Source of the DNA: Nageia nagi
Lineage: Eukaryota > Pinophyta
NCBI GenBank assembly: GCA_050084985.1
Contig: JBITNC010000002.1
Span: 21,948,001-22,012,000 of the forward strand
Direction: 5' to 3'
Length of the DNA: 64,000 bases
Both the position numbers and the translations under genes were made by a program. Shown here piece by piece: positions 44,640-57,982 of this stretch (positions are counted from its first letter, which is position 1; the number at the start of each line of letters is the position of its first letter). Under the pieces are notes generated by a model that searched no databases, was not told where the DNA came from, and saw only the letters and a list, made by a program, of their open reading frames with translations.

Positions 44640-47422
44640 CAAGTTGATATCGAAGGATGGGATCTAAAGCAAGTATGAAAATAATGGTTTGGTATATTCC
44701 ATGTGCTTTAAAGTTGAGCACTTTCTAAAAAATTGTCCATTTAAGTCAACTACATCACCAAAGGAGAAGAAGCAACAAACAAGGATATGAAACCCTAAGA
44801 TAAATTCTAATCAAGATAAGGGGTCTAAGAGTCTAATAAAACAACCTTAGTTTGATAGTCAAGTTATGGAAGAGGAGCTAGAAGATGGGGAAATTCGACA
44901 AAATAATTTTGATTACAACAAGAGAAAATGATATTCATATATCAAATGTAGCAGGGACATATGATAATTAGGAATGGAATGCAACATATAATAAGTTGAC
45001 ACTCGAGAAAAAGGACCACTTTACTAAAATAGGATATTTGGCTATATCAAGGAAAATAATATTCTCAAATATCAATTGTAGTAGACAAAGATGATTCATA
45101 GACATCAACTGCAACTAGTAATAAATTAATACCCATGTAAGAGGAGATTGAAAAAGGTGTACTACAATAAGCATGGATAAGATCTAAATCATAGCATAGG
45201 GTGTGGAAGCTAGTAACATAGTTAATATTCCTCATCGTGAGGAATAGATATTTACAATTGCTTCCTCCTCACCTCAAATGGAGGTTGAAGTTGGAAACTC
45301 CATAGTCCCATCCTCATTTGAAATGGCCATTAAAATATATCTAGGCTTGGTGAAGGAAGTGGAGTAATCCAAGATAAAGCCCCCCACCACCAAGATGACT
45401 AGGAGCTCTAAAAAATAATTGAAGTTGGTAAGGACCCAAAAGGAAGGCCTTCCTTAGTTACCATCCATGCCAAAGAAACTACCAAATATATTACCAATGA
45501 CACCCAAGGGATGTTGAATCTAATTAGGGAAAGGGCACCCTTAAGAAATAATAGTCCTAAATGAATATCATCTCTTAGAATACATGTTGGATCAATACTC
45601 CCTTCAAACAAAGAATCTTTAGGGATATGAGAAAGGATCTCATACCAGACCTCTTTGTCCTTCATGAATAAAAAATCCAAGAAGATAATCTCTTGAAAAT
45701 AAAAAAAATATAGAGATGGTGGATTTGAAGTGGTTCTAATGACCAAAAGATTGAGAGGACTTATGGTATTGTGGAATATGAATACGATTGAAAGAAGGAT
45801 GTTGTGGTATTTATGCAATTTCATGTCCATAATATTTTTAGATAAAGTAAAGGATATGAATTTGTAATAATGGTTATTTATTATTCTAATATAATTTGGG
45901 GCAATAAAAGACTATGGGATCATATATCATGGTAAATATAGAATTGTCCTGAGTACCCATGGATGGTAGATGGAGATTTTAACACTCCTTTATTAACTAT
46001 AGCCAAAATTGGTAGCATGCAAGAGAGAACATATAGTATGGATGATTTAGCCAATTTCATCTCCTCCTGTATATGGACTTAGACTTATAAGGATGTAAGT
46101 TCACTTGGATAAATAGGTGAATGGAGAAGGATCTAATTATGACTAGATTGGCTAGAATTTTGGCCTAATAAGGATAGAACTTAGAATAGTAAGATTAAAT
46201 AATCTCATATATCTCCCCAAGATTAGTTCTAACCATAACCCTCTCTTACTCTTCATAGGTATTTTTTTGCAAAATAAAATCTTGTTCAAATATGAAAATA
46301 TGTGGTTATCTCATATTGAACTAGAGGACAAGATTAATGAATTGTAGAATGTAGAACTTCCCATAACCAAGATGTTTCAAGTTGTTTAAGAAACTAAATA
46401 ATATTAAAACTAAATTAAACATATGGAATAAGGAGGTTTTGGATGGATTCGCTAAAAACATAACAAATCAAGGATGACCTAGAAGATACTAAAATTATTG
46501 CTCACGAGCATGTAAGAACTCCTAAGCTTTCTTCTAAAGAAGCTTTGAGAGTTTGTAGCTTCCTTGGTATTTTGGCCCAAGAAGAAACCTTTTGGAGATA
46601 AAAGTATAGAAACATACTACAATACCAAGTTATTCATACTCAATACTCTAAAGCATATGGCCTCCTACACAATTAATGAGATAAAAAAATTAATATTGGT
46701 CTTCTATGTAAGATGAGAAGGAAATTAACAAAATTGGAGTTGACTTCTTTAGAAATTTATTTTCAAAGGATGGTACAATATTTTAAGAAGTTGTGGATGA
46801 TATCCTTCATCATATCCCTTGATTAATATCAAAAGATTTAATTCAAGAATTAACTACCCCCTACACCAAGGAAGAAATCAAGGTAATTGTGTTCTCATTC
46901 CCTAGAAATAAATGACCTGGTATAGACGGATTTGTAACTAAATCCCATTAGAAATTTTGGGATGTAATTGAAGGAGATATATTTAAAGCCTTGCTATATT
47001 TACATACCATTAATTCTTTATTGAAATCTTGGAATACAACCTTACTTGTCTTGGTTCCTAAAGAACTTGGGACAAAGGCATTTAAATATTTTATGCCCAT
47101 TAGTATTAAGATGTTATACATAAAATTCCCACCAATATTAACCAATAGGATCAAACTTATTCTTCCTCATATTATTTTCGAAGAATAAGGTGGTTTTCTC
47201 AAAGGATAATAAATAGTGAGAAGAATAATCAAATTATATGCAGTCCTTCATTTGATTGAAAGAAAAAAAGGAAAAAAAAACCTTTTTCTTTTTGAAAATG
47301 GATATAAATAAGGCATATGATAGAATCAATTGGTTCTTCATGGTTAAAATATTATTGTACAAGATGGGATATTGTAACTCTTGGAGAAATTGGATAAAAG
47401 AGTATGTCTCAACTATAGAATT
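44640..47422 (+). pseudogene. L1-type LINE, left part: ORF1 end, endonuclease, RT start
   Basis: ORF1 zinc-knuckle remnant YENNGLVYSMCFKVEHFLKN at about 44675-44735 (CCHC lacks the first Cys). Endonuclease domain about 45580-46230: QRIFRDMRKDLIPDLFVLHE, WMVDGDFNTPL (catalytic GDFN), MDDLANFISSC, then GCKFTWINR and DLIMTRLARILA. RT: FWDVIEGDIF, LLKSWNTTLLVLVPKELGTK, PPILTNRIKLILPHIIFEE, MDINKAYDRINWFFMVKILL and YVSTIEF, ending exactly at copia E's target site. The reading continues at 60344. The frame is broken repeatedly. This is the plant L1 type with RVT and zf-RVT domains, distinct from LINE copies 1-3. Confidence 0.88.
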
Positions 47423-47919
47423 TGATGAAATTAACCCTTTCTAAATTAATTGCTAATCTACCAAGATCTCAATAAGGCACTTATAACATCAACACAATAG
47501 CACAATAAATCAAGCCAATGTCACAAATAACATAAGCTATAAAGTGGTTCTTCCCTCCTTGGGAGTACATACACTAACTAAGATCTTCTTATTCTCAAGG
47601 ACCTCTCTTACAGAATCTCTCTTCTCTCTCCAAACTCTAAACCTATAGCAAATTTTGCATAATACTTGTACAATATGAGAGGGGGGTTCCTCTCTATTTA
47701 TAATAAAAAAGACACTATTTAACCTCCTTTTAACCCAATGGTAAGGTTAAATATATTCCTATATTTAATCTCTTTTCTATATTTAATCCCTTACCTATTT
47801 TTAATCTTTTTCTTATTTTTATTTCCTTAATGCTTTAAGGTATCTAAAGATACTTTAATCATTAAGTGAATTTACATTAAAGAGAAATATTACATAATAT
47901 TACATTACAAATTCTAACA
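47423..47919 (-). repeat. 3' LTR of copia E
   Basis: On the minus strand it begins TGTTAGAATTTGTAATG and ends TTAATTTCATCA; 497 bp. It carries the leader hairpin at 47544-47574 with a CAA-type loop (CTCCCAAGGAG). Confidence 0.88.
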
Positions 47920-47932
47920 CTCCCCTTTAATG

Positions 47933-48949
47933 TGATATTAGAATAGAGTGTAGAGAAAGGAAGAAAGAGAGAGTAAGAGAGGGTTCTCCTTCATAGAGAT
48001 ACAAGTGGAGACGAGAACTTTTACATCTTTGAGAAATAAGTAAGATCATAGTTTGAGACTCATTGCAATACCATTTGACAAAATGTTTTACAATACAATT
48101 ATTAACCACAACTAGTTTCACTATAAAGTGTAATTGATCAACACTAAGTTGACATGTGAGTCTCCATGAGCCTACCCACATGAAGTAAGTAACCTTCATT
48201 CTCAAGATGAATCCTACAAGCTATAAGCAACTCATAAACAAGATCGGTTAGATGCATCATATAAATATTCATATCAATAACAAGATAAATAAACTAAGTA
48301 ATACCATCCATAAACTGATCAATGATGCACTATAAGTCATCACGAAGATGTCAAGTCAATACTCATAGCCATCTATTGTATATAGAAACATGTGTTGATC
48401 AATAATAAAAAGAGCATATGCACATATGAGTCACTCACATATGGATAACCAAAAAAATCCAACTAACACATATTGATTCCTCACATAGTGATAACAGAAA
48501 CCAAAATGTACCATGAGTTTCTCACATAGAGCGAACTAACTTTGAAAGTGTACATTTAAGATCAAGACTATATAGAAAAATATCCTACTAAGGATGAAAT
48601 TTTTATTACAAAAATGAATTCAAACTTCACTTCCCCTTAAGGACAACTTCACTACCATAAGAAACTTTCAAAGTGTGTGCAACAAAGTTTCTAAAGTGAC
48701 TAGTGAATAAATCAAGAGAGTTAAAGTTAGAAGAACATAGTTGTAGTTGTTCTATTAAGAACTTTATTCTTAATATAATGTGCTTAGATTTGTGATGAAG
48801 TATAATTCATCACTAATATGTCAAGCCATTACTTATAGTCACCAAATAGAGGAATGTATAAATAAAGTATACAAACCAAAAAAGTTCAACAACTTTATTA
48901 AACAAGAAGAAGTTACAATGGATTCAGAATTTAACCTTTAATTCCTTCT
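47933..48949 (-). other. Copia E 3' untranslated zone
   Basis: Matches the 3' zones of A, B and F on the opposite strand. It contains CTCACATATGGATAAC-type repeats (48425-48540) and one TATAGTG unit (about 48325-48375). Confidence 0.7.
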
Positions 48950-50213
48950 TGAGGGTAACTTCACCAACCTAATAAATTCCTTAAGCTTGAAGAACTAGGT
49001 TATAGGAAGGGGCTTGGTGAACAAATCAGTAGTGTTTAGGATTGATAGACAATACTGCAAGTGTAGAATACCATCTAGAACCTCCTCTTTGATAAAGTGG
49101 GCATGGATTTATATGTGCTTTCTTCTCTAATGGAAAACATGACTCTTTATCAAAGTAATAGCAGACTGATTATCTAAAAAACTTTGAGATGGACAAACTT
49201 GGTCGTACCTAATTTCTTTAGAAGATGTCTTAACCAAATGGCTTCTTGGGTTGCAATTGACATTGCATGATATTAAGCTTCTATGGTGGAGAGAGCAGTA
49301 GTAGGATGATTCTTGTAAATCTAAGAGATAGCACCTAAACTAATGCTAAACACATAAGTAGAGGTTTATTTTCTATCATCTCTATCTCCCCCATAGCCAA
49401 AATCTGAGAATCCTAAGAGAACAAATGAGGGCAACTTATCATACTTGAGAGTAAAATCCTTAGTGCCTGTAACATACCTCAAATTTTGCTTAATTGTATT
49501 AAAGTGCTCAACATATGGATTTTGCATAAATCAAGCCATAAAATTCATGACAAAAGTAATATCTAGCCTAGAGATAGTCAAATAAAGAAGATTGCCAATA
49601 AGTTACTTGTAAGTCATAGCATCTGCCAACTGAGAGTTGGAACTGAAAGACAAAGTGATTCCAGAAGAGAATGAGATTGCAATAGGTTTGAAATAATCCA
49701 TTCTAAACTTTTGTAAGATATCTAAGATATACTTAGATTGACTAAGATAAGTACAATCCTTGTATTGATACACTTGCATACCAAGATAGTAATGCAATAG
49801 ACCAAGGTTTTTCATTTCAACAATTACCTTGAATTTGGATACGCACTCTTGTATGAGAGTTATATTATTCCCTATAATCAACAGATAATCCACATAGGAA
49901 GAATCAAGATCAAATATTATCTTTGGTTGAGCACATAAAGATTTATGTCAAAGAAGCATTTAGAAAACCCAATATCTTCAAAGTATCCTGAAATCTTTTT
50001 GTACTAGGCCCAAGGTTCCTACTTAAGTCCATACAAACACTTATTTAACTTGCAAATAAAAGATTATTTACCTTCCATAATAAACCCTTCTGATTGGTTC
50101 ATGTATATTTCCACATCTAATTCACCATTGAAAAAATCACCCTTGACATCAAGTTGAAAAACTTTCCATCCTTGAGCTACTGAAAGAGCAAGGATTACCT
50201 TGATAGTAGGCAT
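48950..50213 (-). pseudogene. Copia E pol, second half (RT end and RNase H)
   Basis: Minus-strand reading from 50213 continues the RT cut by F: MPT..., WKVFQLDVKGDFFNGELDV, the damaged YVDD region near 49880, NLGLLHYYLGMQVYQYKDCT (about 49760-49810) and SQSKYILDILQKF. RNase H follows: SDFGYGGDRDDRK (about 49390), then AISW, then LRHLLKKLG. The end is DLFTKPLP near 49000. It contains several stops. The first half of RT lies 8.2 kb away at 58453-58870. Confidence 0.88.
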
Positions 50214-50218
50214 CTTTG

Positions 50219-50695
50219 TGTTGGAATGTATAATGCATTATTGTAAATAGATGTAGTAAATCTTATATAGAAATTCACTAATACTTAAGGGTATTATTTG
50301 ATACTTTAAGTATTTTAGTGAATATAATAATGTAACTTGTCCTACACTCTAAGTCATGAGCATGCCCCTTGGGTCAAAGATGTGCATGTCATGATTAGGT
50401 CATCTAAAGAGGGATTTTGGCCTATAAATAGAAGGCTTTATCTCTGTAATGATATACCAATTATGGAGTAAGGATATACTATAGGATAAAAGTGTAGGAG
50501 TTAAGATTAAGAGAATTGTAAGAGAGTTGTATTTATGAGAGAAGTAAAGATCTAGTTAGTGGATGTACTCCTAGTTGGAGGAACTACTTTACATCTTGTG
50601 TTGTGAGATTGATTTGTATATTTGTTGGATGTAATTATGAGCTTTCATTTGATCTTGGTAGTTGAGGAATCATCTTGTTAGTGTTAATTCTTTCA
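50219..50695 (+). repeat. 5' LTR of element F
   Basis: 477 bp, TGTTGGAATG to AATTCTTTCA. TATAAATA at 50423-50430; leader hairpin at 50559-50587 (outer arm GTGG/CTAC has one mismatch). Confidence 0.92.
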
Positions 50696-50698
50696 AAT

Positions 50699-50710
50699 TG
50701 GTATCAGAGC
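50699..50710 (+). promoter_or_regulatory. Primer binding site of element F
   Basis: TGGTATCAGAGC, the standard plant copia PBS complementary to initiator Met tRNA, three bases after the LTR. Confidence 0.9.
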
Positions 50711-53700
50711 TTCTTGAAGGCCCCTTTTCACATCCTTGGAGTTGAGGCTCTACATCTTCATCTTAGAGGTCCTCATTCCTTATCCTTCAAATATTAAGAG
50801 GTAAAAGTGATTCAAGGTATAAGTTTACTTCTCTCAATATTGATTTACTCAACATAGCAATATATTTTTATTGCATACAAACATGTATTATTGTTAATTT
50901 TCTATCATATTGCTATTATTTTTGCATATATTTCATTATTTTTGAAGGTTTTTATTATCAAAAGTTGAGTAAAAAAATATATATCTATCTATATTTTTTT
51001 CTTCAAATTTACATGTAAATATTTTATAGCAATATTTTGTATTGTTGGTAAAAAAATTAATGTTAAAATTACCCATTATATTACTATATTTTGCATATTT
51101 TTTGAAGTTCTATTATATACACTTGAGTAATATATATATACTCTATATGCAAAATTTTATTGGGTTGATTATTGAGCCAAATAAAGTTGTTTTTCCAAAT
51201 AAGGAGGTGAGGATTTCAATCTGTAAAACTTTATAAAATAATTTTTTTACTTTTTCCAAAATCTACATTGACCTTCACCTCCCTGCCACCACCATCCTGA
51301 CTCCACTAAGAGGCATTGTTTCATGGCGTAGTGTTACATGCACCCTATAGATTTCCATTCACTGTGTTAAATCCTTATTAGACTATTTTCATTTGTAGTG
51401 TTACATGCATGTTGACACCCAAATACCTATGCATTCTACCACTCTGTGGCCTATGTTCTTTCCTATGGGCGTGATTAACAACATGCGCATTTTGGTTCAA
51501 CCATCCCTCCTTCTCTACTACATCTTACCTGATTTGACATGCTCTATCATTCCTTGTTTATCTTTCTCTACTTGCATGCGAGGTGAAAGTTGAATGGTCC
51601 TAAGTCTCATTTTACAGGTCATACCATAATCTCTATTTGGGCACTATTGATGTTTGTAGAACACTACACCTACCCATAGTTCTTCCTCACTATTCCTTCT
51701 CCTTGCTTGGCTCCTACCTTAACTTCTCCTTACCTTGTGGCCTCTCTCGACCTTGGATTGATGCCACCGCCATGGATAGAGCTCACATGCCATGTGTATT
51801 ATTTTTCCTTCCATGCATTTGTTTTTCTATCCCTACCTTCCTTGCCACTCTCTTCTGCTCCTCACTGCTAGCATTTGTAGCCCTCATCGGGCCTTGCAAT
51901 CTTCCATCATTGCCCATTGTTTCCACATCATGCTCACATTGGGTGGATAAATGTTTTTGACTTTAGCACTTCCTTGTTTAATACTACACATATTCACCTA
52001 CTTGCACCAATAATATTTACTTACTCTTGACCAATCTCACATTGGATTGGAGAAACCATATATGATGAGATATGTGATTTTTTTTACTTTGGCACTTCCT
52101 TGTTTAATACTATGCATATTCACCTACTTGCACCAATAACATTTACTTACTCTTGATCGATCTCATGTTGGATTAGAGAAACCATATATGATGAGGTGGA
52201 TGATTTTTTTTTACTTTAGCACTTCCTTGTTTAATACTATGCATATTCACCTACTCGCACTAATTTTTTCTTACCTAATGTTTTTTAAGGGCTCTTGTAT
52301 TTTAAGTCAAAAGGGGCAAGATGTGAGTCTTTGACTTAATTTTGGATGCATTTTTTTAAGTATAGATTTTCTAAAATTAAAAGGCAAGATGTGTGAATCT
52401 TTGACTTAATTTTTGATGCATTTTTTTTCAAGTATTGATTTTCTGAAATTAAAAGGCATGCTTAGAATTTTTTTAAGCTAAAAGTATGCTTAGTACTTAA
52501 AATTTTTTAAGATAAAAGATGTATTCCTTTACTTAAAAATTGTTAAAGTTAAAAAAAGTATTTTTTTAACTTACTTTTAAGTTAAAGTAATGCATGCCTA
52601 AGATTAGTACTTATGCTTAGTGCATTCTTAGTACTTAATATTTGTAAGTTAATGATTAGGACTTCAAATTTTTGAAGATGCATGCTTATGACTTAAAAAT
52701 GCATGATTATGCCTTTTAAATTATAGTTCTTATGAAGAAATAATACATGATTAATTTTTTTGGATTGATGCATACTTCTTTAAGTTAATGATGCACACTT
52801 ATATTTATGAGATTGATGTATGCACTTATGCAAAATAAGAATTGATGTAAAGATATCCTTTAAGTATTAGTAAACAAAATCCATTGGACACTTAAGTTTT
52901 GAGTTATTGAATAGATGATGTGTTTATTTATGCTCTTTTATGTTTCACATTTTGATTTATTTTCTTATGTAAACAAAAATGCAAAAATTGATATGAGCAA
53001 CCCCATAAAATGAACACATCCACATGTACATTTTGTAACGTAACTTGTCTAGGGAGCCACAAGGTGAGAACAGGTGGACTGGAGCCTTTAAGTTTGATGA
53101 TCCAAGTGGTAAAAAATTCATACTACTTAATTTCCCTTAAGTTCTCTGTTGGTTTGGATTTAACTCCAATAGGTGGACAGGTATGTGTGTAATGACACCA
53201 CATATCTGCATGTCCATTTAGAGATCATCCTGATAACCTAGGAGAACAACTTGAAACATAATCAAGATTAATATTTTTTTCAATCCAATAAACATTTAAA
53301 CCTTTAAAAATAGCTTGTACATCTCCTTGTGAGAGTATATTACTACCCAAGGAGAACTAGTTGAAGATTGGTAGGACCTAGGCTTCTCTTATGTGGGCAT
53401 CTAGGTGAAGGCCTAATTTTAAATAAGATAACAAGCCTCAACCATGTCACTCTATATTCAATGGTATTCTTTTTTATGCTATGATATGGTGATTTATTTT
53501 ACAATCATGAAGGCTTACTCATCTTTGTTTACTAGCATTATTCTATTTTATCTGCATCATTGTTTATGATGTCTTTAAACTAAAATTATTGTATTTATGA
53601 TTTATCTTAAGAACTTGGAACTTTATCCAATAAATAATTTAATACAAGATAGAAATAAAAATAATATTTCTAAAAAGTTCCACTCATATGATCAAGTGGA

Positions 53701-55900
53701 TAGCCAAACTAAGTAAAAGTATAATCGAAAGAGTTGGAGTTAGAACTCTTAGGATCTATGATAGGTGAACTAGGCATATTGAATAATGCAGCATGAGTAA
53801 TCAAGAAAAAATGACATCTGATGTCAAAAAATAGGTAGTACACCCATTTATCCCCTTCTTATGTTAGTCATGCAACATAAGTAGACTCCTAATGAAGATC
53901 TCATTGCCATACTGTAAGTGCAACAGTATAAGGGTGAAAATCCTCATGAGGATGCAACCTTGAAGGACCTACATAGTGCAAAAAAGGAAAGATAAAAGGT
54001 GTCCATGAATAATAAAGAATGATCTTTTATGTCCAATTTATATGAAAAATAAGTGTGAGTATGAGGCGCAACTGCTTGGCATCCTCCAAATGATGGATAA
54101 AGTAGATGGCCCATCGATAGAGACTTCGATCACCTTGTATGTGAACCAAGTTTTATCACACCATAGTCTACAATGCAGTGTAAGCACATTATAAGACTCG
54201 ACCTTGAATACATTGATAAAGAACATGTTGGGGAAGATCCGCATGTAGACCTTAGAAAATGGTTATATCCATGATGACTGACAAAGTGAGTTAGCTCTCT
54301 TTGAAGGTTTCATACATAAATGAAAATGATGATGATCAATTAGAATACAATGAATTTATAAAATTTCAAATGAACTAGATCATCAATCATCAATGGAAAT
54401 ATCAAAAGGGATTAACCATACAAGCACAATAACCAATGTGACCTCATCTTTTACTTTATTAAAATGCTAGAAAAGATTCCCACTAACAAGCCCAAGTGGA
54501 TGGTGCTTACAATTCAATTAATGCTAGTCTAGTATATGGTCACTAGAATTCAAAGAATTAGCATCATCTTCAGATATGCTAGAATCAGATGTGTCCAATC
54601 CCAAAAGATATTGATATGAAAGAGATAAAAAGTGATAAGAAAATAAAACTTAATGGCACAAAATACAATGTTCTCACCAAGCAATATGAAAAGAGTACAT
54701 GGATGACCATTAAAGCCCATGATGACAAACTACCCATGCAATAGTGAGTGGTTCAAAATACTCCTATGGATGTAGAGAAGGCGGTCCAATGTAGCATAAA
54801 AATTGTAATAGATAGCAATTGAATGGAGTATAAACCATTATATGCCATGTCTAATCAGGCCTACTAAGTGAATAAAATAATTGATGAACATGATCCTCTT
54901 GATTGAGATGCAAAATCATGCAAATCCCATAATGATCATTTGGGTACAATTGCAAAAATACTAGTAGTTGTTGCAATAAAACCTCAAACATGATCAAAGC
55001 ATTATTTTTTAAAGTTGCATGAACATTGTGATGCACTATGTTGTCCTAAAAATTGCTTGGTAGGATATGAAACTGAGACACATCCATGATGGATAATAGA
55101 TTAAATCATAAATGCAAAGTGTCAAATGATAAGTGAGGGTCATTTATGAATATTTATAACATATAATTTGATATATCCAAATTATAATAATTATGAAAGC
55201 TAGAGAAACAAATTTACAATGATAAAATATCTCACCTACCACTCATTTAATTGAGTTAAGTCATACACATCATGTCATGTTAGGATGACAATAATGACAG
55301 TACCACAAAGCTGCATAATGACTAAGTCATCTTTGTGCTATTTTCTCTCTCTCTTCTTGACTATTAAATTAGATAGTTTACTCATAAATGATAGGTTGAT
55401 CATCATGAATTCTGCATAGAATTTTACTGTACACATGGAAAGTTCTTACCTAAGTTCTGATGTAGAAACAAATATATGGGCAAACTTAGAGAATGCCTAC
55501 CTTTGCCATGGTTGCTATAAAGGTTGAAATGGAGATAATGGCCCATCTTTATGATATGCCACAATAAGAGAACATTGTATGTATACAGTATTACCATGAA
55601 CTCTTAGCTAAGCATAATAAACTATTAGTTGAGAAAAATATGTTGCAATTACAAGCATAAAATATTGAGATACAACTTAGGCATAATGCAAGTAATAGCC
55701 ACTATGGAATACGATGATTAAAAGAATAATAGAACCAAAGGATATTCTAATATAAGGCTATCCTTTGACACTTTGGTATTCACATTTTAGAGGACATAGC
55801 ATCTCAACCTTCTATGGGTTCTATCGAAGTTGACTCACAATCTCAATCATAGTAATCAACTACTATGGTATGGAATGGACATTTCTACACCAAAACCATG
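50711..55900 (+). other. Non-coding interior of element F
   Basis: Leader motif AGGTAAAA...AAGGTATAA at 50799-50822. T-rich then C-rich zone (51250-51960), as in the B leader. A 127-bp repeat (51957-52276), then TTAAGT/GCATGCTTAG-rich sequence to about 52870. From 52990 to 55900 the sequence is less AT-extreme, but the longest open frames are under 110 codons and match no domain I know. A weak phrase KCEYEAQLLGILQMMDKVDG at about 54048 is not enough for a call. Confidence 0.6.
51957..52276. repeat. 127-bp tandem repeat, 2.5 units, in F
   Basis: Units start near 51957, 52085 and 52212 with ACTTTRGCACTTCCTTGTTT, and include GAGAAACCATATATGATGAG. Confidence 0.9.
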
Positions 55901-56269
55901 CATCTTTTATTCACCAAGCTCCGTTTTGAAGTAGGGTTGATGACATATCCCTCCAAGGGGAGTATTGGTTGAATTCTTATTAAATTCCTTATTGGTTATT
56001 GTAATATATCTGTAGATTTGTCCAAATCCAAGCAAGTTCTTGATGAAACACTTGTAGCTCTGTTCATCTACATTTTTTTGTTACTTCCATGTTGTAAAGG
56101 TGGATCCATTTTTGGATGGATTATATGCATTACTAAATCCAATTCTCTTTTGCTTATGGCATTGTTACATGCATCTTTTGTTGACTATGTGCTGTATTGT
56201 GTTGATTTTATTGTACACTTTGTGGTAAGTTCGCTTTGCATGAGGAACTTATTGTACAACTTGGGCCTA

Positions 56270-56470
56270 TCTTACACTGTTTAGTTATCTATATGTGAGG
56301 AACTCTTATATGTATTTTGGTACTATTTCATTATCCATATGAGAGGAAATCATATGTGCATATTCTATTTTTGGTCATTCTAGTACTATTCAATTATCCA
56401 TATGAGAGGAACTCTTATGTGTCATTTAACACTGTTCAATTATCTATATGTGAGGAACTCGTATATGCAT
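56270..56470. repeat. Tandem repeat around TTATCCATATGTGAGGAACT
   Basis: Four degenerate units of about 45-65 bp. The same unit is present in 1-4 copies in A (7195-7270), B (38207-38400) and, inverted, E (48425-48540). Confidence 0.8.
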
Positions 56471-56516
56471 GCTATCTTTGTAATGATAATCAACACATGT
56501 TTTATATACAACAAGT

Positions 56517-56910
56517 GACTATAAGTATTGGTTTGGCATCCTTTATGATGACTTATAGTGCACCATAAAATCCATGTATTTTTTGTTGACTATAAGTATT
56601 AGATTGGCATATCTGTGATGGCTTATAGTGTAACACAAATCCAAGTATCTTTTCATTAACTATAAGTATTAGCTTAGCATCTTTGTGATGAATTATAATG
56701 CAACATAAATTAAGTATTTTTCATTGACTATAAGTATTGGCTTGGCATCTCCATGATCACTTATAGTGCAACATAAATTCAAGTATCTTTTATTGATTAT
56801 AAGTATTAGCTTGGCATCTCCATGATGACTTATAGTGTAACATAAATTCAAGTATCTTTTGGTGATTATAAGTATTGGCTTGGCATCTCCGTGATGGCTT
56901 ATAGTGCACT
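56517..56910. repeat. 70-bp tandem repeat, about 5.6 units
   Basis: Units start near 56517, 56588, 56658, 56726, 56795 and 56864: GACTATAAGTATTGGCTTGG, then CATCTCCATGATG, then CTTATAGTGCAACATAAAT. The family members A, B and E carry only one copy. Confidence 0.92.
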
Positions 56911-57077
56911 TATGGCCACACTCTTTTTTTCTTCCATGATGATGGAAGATTGATCCATGATGATGGATTCTTTACATATTATGAATGAAATTTGAATCAT
57001 TTCAATTGATTCATGCTACCAATTTCATCATTTCCCTCTTAACTAGTAGCATGGTTAAGATAGACTTCTAATTCTCA

Positions 57078-57253
57078 CATCTTGACTCTCTCTGGGTAAA
57101 GTCAAGTTTATTTGTTATGGCATCTTGACTCACTCTTGGTAAAATCAAATTTATTTCTTGTGGCATCTTGACTCACTCTTAGTAGAGTCAAGTTTTTTTG
57201 TTGTGGCATATTGACTCACTCTTGGTACAATCAAGTGTATGGCACCTTGTGGC
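57078..57253. repeat. 43-bp tandem repeat, 4 units
   Basis: CATCTTGACTCACTCTTGGT, then AAAGTCAAGTTTATTTGTTG, repeated four times with substitutions. Confidence 0.9.
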
Positions 57254-57982
57254 TTTATGAATTTTAATGTGGTACTTAAGGTGGTATTTTATGCCTTTTG
57301 CTATTTGTGTTGCCTTTATATCTTACCATCCATCATGATCCTGTTGGCCTTTCTTCTTATCACTTGTATTTGTTTGATGAAATTATCATCAAGGGGGAGA
57401 AAATGTTTGGTTGGTTGTATTGTTGTGATGAAACCCCAAATAGTTATGTTGTTGTGATGACACCCCTCATATAAAATAAATACAACAACAAGAAATAACT
57501 ACATATCAATTGGTTGATAGTACACATGTCTTGATATATGCACATGGGATATTCTTAGATATCATAGTTGATGATTTATGTCATCCTTGTTATTATGCAT
57601 TTATGATTTCTTAATATTTTCATATGCTTTATTGTGATTATTATATGGATAGTGTGATTCATCTATCCTTGTTGATATGAATATGATGCATCTACCTTAT
57701 GACTTGTAGGTTCCTTTGAGATTGCAAGTTGCTTACCTCAAGTATGCAAGCTCTTTGAGACTCTTCATGACTTCTAGTTGGATGACTCCTTCATGTAAAT
57801 TGAAACCAGTTATAGTTAATGATTGTATTTGGTAAAGTAGTAAGTCTCAAACTAGATCTTTCTTACTTCACAAATATGTAAAAAGTTCTCATCTTCGTTG
57901 TATCTGTTTGGAGAAGAACTCTCTTACTTTCTCTTCTTCTTCTCTCTTACTCACTCTATCCCAATATTGCATTAAAGGAGAG

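Larger units (their letters stand above)
55901..57982 (+). other. Element F 3' untranslated zone and PPT
   Basis: Colinear with the 3' zones of A and B, but expanded by three tandem arrays (56270-56470, 56517-56910, 57078-57253). ATCATCAAGGGGGAGAAAAT at about 57377 is a PPT-like run also seen in element G. The functional PPT is at 57971-57982. Confidence 0.7.

Noticed and set aside
45408-45830. A 140-codon minus-strand reading frame
   Set aside because: It is antisense to the L1 endonuclease region, which has recognisable motifs on the + strand.
51637-51960. A 107-codon + strand frame with Leu/Pro/Cys-rich sequence in element F
   Set aside because: It lies in the C-rich leader zone comparable with B's non-coding leader. 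The hydrophobic look follows from composition.
54038-54244. Possible RNase H or host-gene fragment (KCEYEAQLLGIL on the + strand)
   Set aside because: The match is a few residues only and no neighbouring motif supports it.
56517-56910. Regularly spaced repeats considered as a CRISPR array
   Set aside because: The units are contiguous 70-bp tandem copies with no unique spacers, inside a retrotransposon.
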